64,000 nucleotides of DNA from Amia ocellicauda (Eukaryota; Chordata; Actinopteri; Amiiformes; Amiidae): positions 17,659,666 to 17,723,665 of the forward strand of contig NC_089867.1 of the NCBI RefSeq assembly GCF_036373705.1, read 5' to 3'. The notes under the pieces were generated by a model that was given only the letters and a program-made list of their open reading frames with translations, did no database searches and had not been told where the DNA came from. Positions 1 through 20,960 of the stretch are shown here, one piece after another. The translations under genes and the position numbers were made by a program. The stretch's first letter is position 1. Each line of letters starts with the position of its first letter.

Positions 1-2989
1 CTCATGATTAAAAAATCATATTTATCATAATATTTCTGTATAATTAGCTTGTGATTCCTCATAGTCCCAATAGATCCGGTTAGCTTCATCCCTGTGTCAA
101 GAGATGTCTTATTGTCCATGGAGGACTGAGAGGAAGTTTTTGTTCCCTTTCCTGTCTCACTGTAGTGTGGGCTGCACAGGTTCAAAATAATTGTTGCCAT
201 TTTCTACAGGGGAAGGTGATGTTTTTCTGGCACACATATCAGAAAAACAAAGGGGAGGTCTGACTTGAGTTTACAGCTCGTAAATGCTGCATTGTCCTCC
301 CTCTTCTTTCTCTGAATATTAAAACCACACCCCATGTTTCCCAAAACTGTAGTTAGTTGCAATTTCAGACCAATGCAGCAATTTAATTAGATAATTGACC
401 TTGAAATTGAAAGTCTTGAGAAAACACAACACACAAACATACAAAGACATTCCGAACATATTGTAGGCAGTAACATTTAATTTGACATATAAGCTGCAGC
501 ATAAACAAAAGAAAAACAATCATCATCTTAAATTGTGTAGAAGGATAAAGGTTGAACAAACTGTAATGCCATGCACAGATTCATCACAAATCTCATTTAC
601 AAATACTGACAGCTCCAACACACCCTTCAGGTGAGAACAGATGTTTTTTTATTGGTTTTATTCTTGTTGGTGTTCTTTTTGCCAGCCAGGGGAATTTTAG
701 AAATTGTACCCAAGATAGCAACAGGAAAAGTACTGAAACTATACAGCAGCTGGCCTACAAAGAGGTCTGATCATAGCCTGCTTTAGTTTTTTTCTTCTTA
801 ACCAGGACTGCAATGTCAGGTGAAAGCTAAACTGTGAAAAGAAGAGCTGAGGTGAGAGGAAGATTATACTACACCATAAAAGACACTCTATAAGTCTATG
901 ACCCAGTGTAGATTATTCCTTCTCCTTTGACTCTGATGTCACAGAGGTATACAGCTCCCCCAGCAGAGAAAACAATTACTTTTCAATGTGGGGCAAATGT
1001 GAATATGAGAGTGTCAGAAATTCAAGCAAAGGCAGTTATTTCCAAGGACAGCCTGAATACAAACAAAGACCCTGGAAAACCTCAATAAAAGGCTATTTCA
1101 CAATCAGCATGGGATCCTGTGTTGATATAATGTGTTCCACTGCATAACCAGGGAACTGAGTCTTGCAGGCATGTGGAATCTGTGAGAACTGTACTAGGGA
1201 AGGGCATTAGCATGACGCAGACTAAGGATATTGGAATTGTCTATTCGCAGAAGGTGCAATGTTGATGTACAGACCCGGTTTTATTTCCTCTCACCTAAAT
1301 CTGAGAATTCTGTTATTTTCTGTCAAGGTTCCTTCTGGAATAACTTGAAAGTAAGGACATAAATACAACCTGAGCAGAGGCTAACTAATCTGAAAAATAG
1401 GGTGGAGCCCATAACGTGACTTATAAATCAATCTGAGTCATTTAATAAACAGTGAATGCAGATGTAAACTACCATTTAAGCATCTGTTTAAGTATTAACC
1501 ATCCTGGGATGCAGCAGTAAAAGCAGAAACAAAAGTGTGCAATAAAGATGATTGATATGGTGGAATTTATAACAGGCAATAAGACACAGGATGCCACAGT
1601 GGCTCCACTGATACCAGGGTGGACAAGCTGTGCACTATGCACAGGCTGTGAAACAATCCGAACAAGTGGACACGTCAGACTGCTGTTACTGTTATCTACC
1701 TTCTCCATTGATTTTTTACAGCTTATTGTATTTGGAAAGAGAAGATTTTTAATTTCCATAAACCTGGGTTCCATCTGAGAAAAACTAGCCGGACCGCACC
1801 CACTCCCACCCACTAGATCTTTTGCAATACATAATCTATTGCTTCCAAAACCTCCCACCTGGACCATATCTGTACTTTTGTTGTATTCTATTTATTGTAA
1901 GGAATCCACAGGAGGACAATTAATCTACTTTTTCTTTTTTTTTGGGGGGGTAATACAAAAATCTAGAGAGATGCATAGGATCAGAGAAGGTTCTGAGCAC
2001 CCTCCCAAAAAATAGGTGCAGTCATTGATAGGTTTAGACCTCGAGACAGACGAAAGAAAAAATGCATTTATTGGATAAAATGTATATTAATTAAATTCTG
2101 ATTAACACGCAGTTTTAACAGATTATATTGGTTACTGAATTATCAACAATATCAGGCCTGGTTGTTAAAACTCCACCTCACAACTTCTGTGACCTTGTGG
2201 ACAACTTGTAGAAACAACAGGAAGTCGGTGCAAGGCAATGTGTTGCTCAGACAGCCGGCTTCTAGGGACAGTCTGGGAATGGTAGTTTATAAAAAGCATG
2301 CATGTTGACCTGACCACAGAGACGTCATCACTCAAGACGAACAGACTGAGTTTTTTTTTTTGCAATGAAAAGAAGATGTTTAGTAAACCATGCTTCAGAT
2401 TGCATCTCCCAACACACACACTCACTCAGTTTTTGAATTACAGACGACTCCCCTTATTGATGTACATTATCCACGTTGCCATCAGGTCTCTCCTATGGTT
2501 AAACTGGAGCTCCCTTTAAGAGGTTAAAAAGAGATGAAAATAACTGGATACATGTGGGTGATTTTGTTGCCAAATGAAAAGAAGTGAAGCAGATGAGAAA
2601 TAGGCGAGGCTGTAAATCCAGATCAGTTGTGGCGAGAAATAAAAGATGGCGACAAATGGGTTTCAGGTATGGTGTTATGATCACAGCTGGCTATTTTCTT
2701 TCCTCGTTAAAATAAAGGTATCGAGAGGCTTGCTCTAAGATATTGTGTGGGAATGGATGGCTTGTTATTTTATTGTAACATGACAGGCTGAATGAACAGC
2801 TGGAAAAAAAAATCAGATTCCAGGATAAGTGTCTTCAGTGGAGTGAAAAGAAACAGAATCAAGACCATCCAGAAGAGAGGAGTCAACAACACACTGCTGA
2901 TCAGTCATCTTCGGAGAAATGAAAGGACAGCCAGCGCTTAAATGTACATTATATGCAAAGAGAGTTCTGAAAGACTTCACACAGACGTG

Positions 2990-3121
2990 CACACACACAC
3001 ACACACACACACGCACTCACACAAACACACTCACTCACACACATTCAAACACACTCACTCACACTCACACACGCACACACACTCACACACACACACATAC
3101 TCATTCAAACACACTCACTCA

Positions 3122-3192
<71 letters not shown>

Positions 3193-3195
3193 ACT

Positions 3196-3226
<31 letters not shown>

Positions 3227-3240
3227 ACACACACACACAC
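2990..3240. repeat. Compound CA microsatellite
   Basis: About 250 bases of almost pure CA dinucleotide, broken by CACTCA and CATTCAAA variants. It yields artificial reading frames of alternating Thr and His that are not genes. Confidence 0.95.
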
Positions 3241-3550
3241 GACGGCTGTAAGAACTGGAAATGGGAAAGGACACAAGAACAAGCATCTCGATTAAAACGT
3301 ACAGCCCGCAGCTTCTGACCGAGGGAAGCAGCGTATTAACCTTCCTTTGTAGCTTAACGAGTGCGCAAGTTTAATTGATATTCCGCAAATATAATACCTC
3401 TATCGCTGCTGCCAGCACAACACAGATGGGCTGCATCTCATTTCAATTGCTAAGATACCGTGTTTTGGCAGCCTTTCCAAACCCTCGCATTAGTCATCCT
3501 TTATGGCTGTGCGCACTTATCTAATGGATACTAAATTAACACACCAATTT

Positions 3551-3551
<1 letters not shown>

Positions 3552-3600
<49 letters not shown>
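3552..3600. repeat. TTA/ATT trinucleotide microsatellite
   Basis: About 16 uninterrupted units of a TAT/ATT trinucleotide in the non-coding flank. Confidence 0.95.
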
Positions 3601-4552
3601 GAGAAAACAACTGATAAAACACACTTATGTCATCCCCGTATTGCTATAGTTAGATAACATGACTGAGGCTCATAAAGATTCTGGGTTAGTGAGTGGGACA
3701 CAGCCCAGTATGTGACTCCAGTTTAATGACCTGAGTCAGCCCGCAGTGCTGGGGGGGACAGGGTGCTTCACACACTCCGGCACTGTGTTGTGCTGAGGAT
3801 GTGTCTAGTATCATTGAAGCAAGGGTCACAAGCACTGTTGACTGTCAACTGGAAATAAATATTGATGCACAGGTGGGGGGCATTACGCTAACCCCAGGGC
3901 ATAGGGGTAAGTAACATCAAAAGCAATAATAACAATAATTAAATATAGATACTCAATCATGGACTAAATGTGGTCAGTCTTGTGCTGCATCTTCCGTAAT
4001 TCGTCTATATGACTGGTTATATGGTATGGTGCTGCATTGTAGCTTTTAGTTTTGGTTACACCAGAGCTCAACATCTAACCTGTCTTTGCAACTAGGTCAC
4101 TTTTTGGTTACTATGAAAATGATCCTTCTTGTCTAGTAATGTAGTTAACAATAGTCTTTACTGGGTCCCTGAAGGACTGGCTGACTACTGTGCTGTCCAG
4201 TCTCTATAAACGCAAGAGGTGACCATTAGAAATCGGCCATTGGTGGGGAAATTAACGAGCACATCTCAATTAGCTTGTCAAGATGAAGGAAGGCGATCAC
4301 TAATTCTCCACACTCAGGGCATTTCAGGTCTGTGGCGCATAACTCATTTAAAATGGTCCATGAGCGGAAAATGTCACTTCTGAATAGAAATAGTCTGTCA
4401 ATTAACCGTACAGAAAAAGACAATCTACCGCAAGGAAATGTCTTCATGCAAACTATAATATACACATGGATCAGTTCTGGTGACGTAATAAAAGCGTTTG
4501 AGTCCTGCGGTATCTTTGATCTTCAGCCACACAGAGACTCTATCTGGTGGCG

Positions 4553-4651
4553 TTCTTGTAGCGCAGACGTACGCAGTTCTGCGCGGATCTGCGCTGCTCC
4601 GCCAATGGGATCGCTGGGATTCTGCAGATCTGCGCGATACGCTACCGTGAC
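4553..4651. repeat. Fold-back (inverted) repeat, copy 1, right arm shortened
   Basis: The 38-base left arm (4557-4594) matches the left arm of a second copy at 20151-20188 at 34 of 38 positions. The shared sequence also includes a preceding TTCTTG and a closing CGTGAC. The right arm (about 4622-4645) is the reverse complement of the left arm but lacks roughly 13 internal bases, so this copy pairs imperfectly. I do not recognise the family; a small non-autonomous DNA element is the simplest reading. Confidence 0.7.
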
Positions 4652-7600
4652 AGAAGCTCTAACAGCGTTCAAATGAGCTGCAGGGCACGAATCGCGCAGT
4701 CACGCCCAGATCCCACCTCTTCAATCCCGCTTTCCATGAAATTACATTCCTGAAGAATATAAAATAGAATTATCATTAGAATAGCATTATCGTAAAGCGT
4801 GGGCATTTCACAGGCAGTGTATTCAATACGAGACGAGACGAGACAGGATGGTTGATTTTAAGCGCACGAAACGGGGGGCATGGCAGAGTGAGCTGAACGC
4901 ACCCCGCAGAGAAGCGCCACCTGCTGATGCTCACAATATGTAACATGCGCGCATTTACCACACGCCGACAGCAGGGGGCGCAATTACCCACTAACAGTAT
5001 GATCTGGAGTGCTACACTTAATAAAACGACATCCCCCTGAGGGGCTCTGCGGTAGATGCAGGGAATCATCTGCTTCATGTTTGTACAGGCAGACAGGTTT
5101 AGTTGGTATTAAATAAAAAAAGAAACAGTGCACATTTGTTTACACAAAAATAAAAGGATACAAAGAACTCGTTAAATAAGTGAAGGTCAGTGGTTTGATG
5201 ATAGAATACTAAGCAGGCGTCCTATTGGCCAAGACTGCATGTTTGTCCCGCAGGGAACATGTCTAGATCCGTCTGTTAATGCTGAATCAAGACTAGTATC
5301 TGTGATCAGGCACCACAATCTCCGCCTGGTTCACATGCAAGAGCAAAGGAACCACTTTGGCCAGTGAAAGACAATCGTGCCACAATATGGATGCATTTAA
5401 AAAATAATGTTTTCAACAAATGTTCATGTATACAAAGTGTATAATGTCTTAGAAGCCACGTATAACTGCTATCCAGGCGTGTCCCGTAGGACATGAGTAA
5501 AACCAAACAAAGTCTTGTGGTGTATTTAAACTGTATGACTAGTTTAGTTGTATAAACAGCGTTATCAGTTCAAAGTTTATGATTTGAGTCAGTGATATAA
5601 AATGTTTCCTTGACTGTCGCTACGACAAATGTATTACATTTTAATTAATAAGAACATGAAACATATGAAAAATGAACAGCAATTAAAAACTAATTAAAGG
5701 TGAGCGCATCTTCCCCAACATTCAATTCTAATATATATATATATAGGGGTGCAGTAGCGTGAGAACACCACAAGATGGCGCAGAGGTTCATGATAGAGAC
5801 ACGGACGTGCACGTAATGGATTGCAATCATTAATGCGTAAAATTTGAGATTTGTGTTGCTTAATGAAAGCAGGGAATTTATAGATGCTGAAATAATCGGA
5901 CCAAAAAAATACATTAATAGAGGCCTATTTATGGGGCTGTACATCTATCTGTATGTCCTTCCATCCATCCATCCAAGTCAATAACGTTTCCAGCACTAAG
6001 CTCCTCAGTGAAAGGCTATTTCACAATATTGATCTGCTGTTGATTCTAGTTTCAGCAGAGCCCTTTGCCCCAGTTTCATCAAGTCTCATTCGGGCAGAAT
6101 TGATTTCTTCCTGCCGGCTTTGGGAAACGAACCTGAGATGGTCAGATTAGTGAGGAGGGGGATCATTAATGCGATTGGACATATTGGGGCATTGTTGGGT
6201 ATTTATTTAAAAATCACAGGCAAGTAAAACGATCCCTCTCCCCTACATTTCACCCCTCAACTCCCCAACCCCTGGGCCAATTTACCAATCAGAATTAATG
6301 CGGACAGTTAATCAATGAGAGTCTTTGCATTCTGTATCTTATTATTTCATATGATCCGTGCACCCTATCTACTTCTCGTAATGGCAATGTTCAGTTTGGA
6401 TTACAGTTATTTGTTAGTACCTACATCACTATATCCTGTCCCTGTGTGCTGACCATTTTTCAGGTCTGCTGTGGTCATGCTCTAGGCTGGTCAGGCTCAT
6501 AGCAGAGCCAGATGATGCATGCAAAATAAATAGACACAGCAGGTCAGTGAGGGAAATGCACCGGTTGAGGATTAAAAGCTCCCTGCCCTTCAAAATTACC
6601 CAAGAGAGGAAATGGAGCATACATCCTTTTGGGAAGAAAGTCAGTGTCCTGTAGCAGAGTGCAGCATTTGCTAATGTGCTGTAAAATAATTAGAGTGCTG
6701 ATTCCGGGAAGATCAGGTCCATTTAGAGACCTAGAGTGGCACAGATCCATTTATTTTAAACACTAAGCACCCTAAACACACAACCACTGTCCCCCCCCAT
6801 GCTAGGACCAGGGTGCACTTCAGCATGGAGGACCATAAACCTACTCCCAGCAATAAATCTTCCAATTCTGCAGCCTTCCCCCATTCTCTGTACTGCCATC
6901 CTCAGATGTGAGTGGGATGATCCACTCAATCTGGCCACAGCTCTAAAACTGGGATTCTGGGACTGATCGAGGCACCTGACTAAGAGGTCAATGCAGCTGT
7001 TAAACCCTTTATAGAAATAGGAAATAATCCAACTATGCGAAAGATTTTCCTCATAACCATTTCCTATCACCTTTAATTTACCAGATTTCTCTTTTGTCTG
7101 GTGTTCTCCTAGATGAGTAATCCTGCGGGCCTCCCCTCTCTCCACAGGGGATGATCTAAGAAACCAGGCTGCAGGGCTGTGGCTTTTCCCATGGTTCCCT
7201 CGACATGTCACTGTTTACTCCCGTTTACCCCAGGCTCTTAAGCAGAGTCAGTGAGGACAGGGTGTGAGGTCTAGGTCATGTGAACTGCAACTCTTTTCCC
7301 ATGTTCTACTTGTTGACAGTTTCTGCGGACACCGATATTTAACAGCATCAAAATGTTGCAAAAACGAGAATAAAAACTGAACATACTGTAATTGTGTGAT
7401 TGAAAACCTTTCACCTCATGTTTGCAACCATTGCATTTGGTATTAAAACACTCCTTACTGGGACCCAGCCCAAGAGATAGTGTTTATATAGTTTTCAACA
7501 CAAACTGTCTCAGCCAAATGTTCATACGGAGAGGCACTAAGAAAGTAAACAGGGCAGCTATAAATCCCATTATGTAATCAATACATTTCACTTCAGAGGA

Positions 7601-7852
7601 ATGTCCTTCCACACCAACACAGCCCAATTGGTTTGTCCCACAACAGAGGTTTTAAGCACTTCGATGGGAATAGAAAAGTGATTGCAGAAGGGTGGGGGAG
7701 GCTTGTGGTCCAGACTCAGGCCTGGGCAGACCCATTGTAGAAGCAGCAGCTGTCTCAGTGCAGTTTATACAAGCATGTTCTCACGTTTCAGCTATTTCAC
7801 ATCAGAATGCAATAAATACAAGCACATTTGTGACCGCTGAAGGGAGTAGGTT

Positions 7853-7858
7853 TTTAAT
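7853..7858 (-). terminator. eno1: Candidate polyadenylation signal of eno1
   Basis: ATTAAA on the minus strand, about 420 bases after the enolase stop codon and followed by a GT-rich stretch. The distance resembles the human ENO1 3'UTR length as I recall it. No closer canonical AATAAA was found on this strand. Transcript ends are not visible, so this is a candidate only. Confidence 0.4.
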
Positions 7859-8274
7859 TCGCCACACATACAGCAACACTAGAGCTGCTCAGATAGGACA
7901 CATTGCACACACAGTACTGTACAGTATAGACTTTGCTCTTTACTAAAATAGATTATATCAGGAGACTGACTATCACGATGACTCACACAGGAAAACTAGG
8001 ATCTCTCAGACGATACAAAAATAATACACATACTGAGGGACTAAGCCTATCGAGAAGCCAAAGCCTGGGGGGCAGTAGACTGCACACAGGGGTGGTGGGG
8101 TGGTGGGAAGGGTAGTTCCTTGCGATGGCTTTAAGGACTTGGACCTTGGGCGTCCATGTGACCCCTTCCAGCAGCCCCTCTGTCCAGGAACAGGTGAACT
8201 ATAGTGTGCGTGCACATGTATGTGGATGAGTGTGAACAGGAGGGATTGAACAGTAAGGCCGGTGGAAGCACTCT

Positions 8275-17491
<9,217 letters not shown>

Positions 17492-20146
17492 GATAGTTCT
17501 GTAAGAAAATGGAGGTATCGTCTGAATTAATAGCTCAATGAAAAAGGAAAAGAGGTAGTCAGAGCAAAGCTGAAATGAGACAGTCTTCAATTTCACAATC
17601 AGTATAGATGTCCAGAGCGTATTTTTGAAGGTTAGAAATCTGACAAGGCAAACTGAGCATATAAAGCATTGTAAGGGTTTTTAATACCACACGGGCAAAA
17701 AAACAAAAAAAACAAACAAAGGCTACTAGTACAACACAGGAAGCCCTGGAATTAACATTCCCAAATTGCTCTCGGCTTGTACGTGTGGGAGCTCACAGGG
17801 AGGAGTGTTAGATGGCAAACCCATTTACCCCCCATCCTTTTCTAGTGTGAAAGTGTAGCAAAACAATTGTCAATCTGGCGACAATCTGATCAATTCTAAC
17901 AGGTGGCCATTGAGGGGACTATTTCAAGTCCTGCTGTATCTGATGACTGCTGCCAATAAATCTCCCCCCCCCCCCCCATCCCCATGCAAATCAAGCAGGA
18001 TGGGGGTTTCCTTGAAGATCAGCAGTTTAAAGTGAAAGCCATGTCTGTTGACATTGTCATCGTCATAGTTGCCCTTTCCCTGGTATTACAGGCCTGTTTT
18101 CCTGTCATTAGCCAACAATACCGTCACATGTCTTAAATAGCGCAGGAACTACAGTCCAAACAAGCGAGACTGCCCCAGTGGTATTCAAGGCATATTTTGA
18201 CTGCATAGAATCAGTTCATTCCAAGTTGTAACCGAGTACGGTTTTGGTTAAGTAACTAACTAGCGTTTGTGGATACCAGAAAGCCAAAGATTCTCATTGC
18301 ATGGCACTAAACAGTCTACCATTTTGCAAACTTCAAGCTCCAGTAAAAGTGGTACTTGGAAAATTTAAGAGGTGTTCTTTCTGCTTCACATGTTGTATTA
18401 ACAGACAAGAGACTGTAGCCTGTATATGCTGCAATGGATCAAACTACGATTATAGACCAGGATGCATAGCAGTCACTCACACCCAGGTATTAAGGGCAGT
18501 GAGCTTCAATGATAAAAGCCTGCCTGGTCTGTTGATTGGATGCTCTGCACAACAGCCACAACCATATCAATTAAAGCAGGAGCAATGGAAAAGCCTGTGA
18601 CCTAAATCCAGAGGACAACACAAACCTGCTTCTGGCTATATAAGGCAGGGGGGTGATGCAGACCATCCTACACCAATACAGCATGTGACCTGCCCTCATC
18701 TGCACTGTAGTCCGAGCCTCCCATTTTAACTGGAACCTTAAATTCATTGAATTCAATTACGTTCAGTTAAGGGGAAATGGGAGGGGGAGAAATCAATACC
18801 TATTTGTAGTTTACAAGTTTCAGATATTTTGGCAACAGGTATATAAAATGTATACATATTGTAATGTCACCTTATTCTTTATTGAACCATGCCATCAAGG
18901 TCAAGGTTAAATATGATAATGCAGTTGTGCATTAGCACTGCTCTACTAGAATGCATTTCCATTTGCTAGGTACTGCTCTCAATATTGGGCTACCTGGGTG
19001 TGCCACTGCAGCGCTATAATGTGTGCATTGCCACTGTATACAGTCTGGTAAATGTAATGTTATCTAACAGCAAGGTGAATGCCATAGGTAACGTGAATAA
19101 TAGTAAAACATGAAAGACCTGCCACCACAAACAATACTGACTGGAATTATACATAGAATAGCCCTCCATGAGCAGGAATGATTCCAGAGAGGGATGGGAC
19201 ACTTCCGAGTGGTCATTCTAGAATCCAGGGACAGCAGCACGAGGATACCAGGCCTCGGGGATAATTGGATTGGAATGACTTAATCCTGCAACCCACCCCC
19301 AGCAACTCGCACTGTCACGGATTATATCATTACACGGGAATCTTCCGTGAGAGAGGGGGGGAAATGCAGCTTGGAGGTGGTTTGCAGTGAGGGGGGTTAT
19401 GAAATACAGACTTTCGACTTTGCATTCTAATATTAAGTCTCTTTCAGGGGGGAGTTGACTTTCAGCAATACTGTGGTTAAGGCTAGAAGGATTTCCCCAC
19501 CCAACCTGCCTGTTGCTTGTTCGGTACAAAATTATTTTTCCCTTAAAATTGTATGCAAGCCACCGATTTGCGTCTTAGGCGCAAATGTAACGTCACACCA
19601 GGATCTGAAGCTGCAGCAAGAAATGGCTTCCAGCGTTTCGATTAATTTCCGTATTCGTTTTAAATCATGTATAAGTTACTCTTGCGTACTAACCCTACAC
19701 CGTGCGAGCTTTAAATGTCATTTAACGCATGTTAGAGTAAAGGATAGAGTAAAAAAAAAAAAAAAAGTGTGCCTTTCCGGAGGTGGAGATCAGAGACGTC
19801 CTGCCCATTTAATCCGATTTAAAAAATACATAATGGATAACTGCTATTTAAAAGGGCATTCGTTGTATTTCTACATGTTAGTTATGTTTTAAACGTTTTA
19901 ATCTACTCGAAACTGCAATCGAACTGATCGAACGCTATAGAATTTACATAATTTTCAGTTATCGATATTGAAACAAGGTTATGTATTGTACATGGTTAGT
20001 GACAGTAAAAGACAGCAAACCTGGTCTATTTGGAGATGGGCCGTTTGGAAATGCATACCTACCCACTGATAAAATCAGTTTCAAATGGTTGAACTTGAAC
20101 TTGATACCACGCAGTTAAATTACACCACTGCAGTACAGTCGTCACA

Positions 20147-20263
20147 TTCTTGTAGCGCAGACTTCCGCAGTTCTGCACAGATCTGCGCTTTTCTTGTAAC
20201 ATCATTGGTTCACAGGTGCAGATCTGTGCAGAACTGCGGAAATCTGTGCTGCACGGACGTGAC
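20147..20263. repeat. Fold-back (inverted) repeat, copy 2, complete hairpin
   Basis: Arms 20151-20188 and 20216-20253 are reverse complements at 34 of 38 positions, separated by 27 bases. The four differences I see are transitions, which would form G-U pairs in one RNA strand. It lies in eno1 intron 1, and its left arm matches a copy near 4557. Family unknown; it could be a small transposable element or a transcribed hairpin. Confidence 0.75.
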
Positions 20264-20725
20264 TAACGCGTCTAGCGAAATGGCAATGCGCTGGACACGG
20301 ACATTACGCCTTCCCTTCCAAAAGGACAGGCCTCCCGTGATTTCCAACACAATAAAAGGCAGCGTTAACATGCAAACATACACAACGTCATTAAAACGGC
20401 ACGCTATTCTAAGGCACAGATCGCAGGAACTTGACACCCGTGTCTAGCTCCCCAACGTTGAGAAGAGGGTTTAAAAATACATTCAGCTGCAGATGCACGT
20501 CGGCGACACAGACAGTGAAAATGATTGGCGATGGTTATACACGCGAAACTTCTAATATGGTTGCAAAACAGATACACATCAGAAGCGAGAGAATCTGAAT
20601 CGCCCATGTTGGCAGTTCCCTAAAAGTGAACCAAATCAAATGGTGCATTTTTTTTTTTTACAAATGATTGTTCGGTTTATTTAAAACAAACACAAAAAGG
20701 TATTTGTGGCGTTTGTGGCGCTCAC

Positions 20726-20910
20726 CTGGTTCAGCGAGGTGCGGGCCGGGAAGGTAAGGTGAGGCAAGGACAGCTCGCTCTCTCTCTCCGCGCGGACAGA
20801 CGCGGCGGCGCTCGCGCTGGCCCATATCCCCGGGACGCGGCCGCGCGCACGGCCTCCTCGCAGCCTGATTGGCTGAGCCGGGCTCACGCGACGCGCAGAG
20901 AGGCGCGCTG
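20726..20910 (-). promoter_or_regulatory. eno1: eno1 CpG-rich promoter and untranslated exon 1
   Basis: This short stretch is very rich in G, C and CpG, unlike the AT-rich surroundings. A good splice donor (CCAG/GTGAGC, minus strand) ends a non-coding exon at 20726, and the next acceptor that fits lies 7 nt before the ATG at 17491. A CCAAT box on the minus strand sits at 20868-20872. No TATA box is evident, as expected for a housekeeping CpG promoter. The transcription start is not visible; I place it roughly between 20790 and 20860. Confidence 0.65.
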
Positions 20911-20960
20911 CAGGCAGATGCGGATGTTATCTGTCAACCACATTAACCAATGACGAACGG

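Larger units (their letters stand above)
1..7852. other. Non-coding 3' flank of eno1
   Basis: I find no protein-coding exon here on either strand. The open frames are short, lack splice logic and match no family I recognise. The stretch holds a CA-rich microsatellite, a TTA microsatellite and one copy of a fold-back repeat, each listed separately. In human the next gene on this side is RERE, whose 5' end faces ENO1, so upstream untranslated RERE exons could lie here, but I see no sequence that supports one. Confidence 0.6.

Noticed and set aside
2919-3295. Plus-strand open frames of 110-117 codons
   Set aside because: They are translations of the CA microsatellite (alternating Thr/His) and have no gene features.
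1-7852. Possible upstream exon of RERE, expected on this side by human synteny
   Set aside because: No CpG-rich promoter or recognisable exon was seen; the nearest GC-rich patch (about 4550-4650) is the fold-back repeat.
20681-20953. Open frames on both strands in the eno1 CpG-rich region
   Set aside because: Long frames are expected by chance in GC-rich DNA. The region is explained by the promoter and untranslated exon 1.
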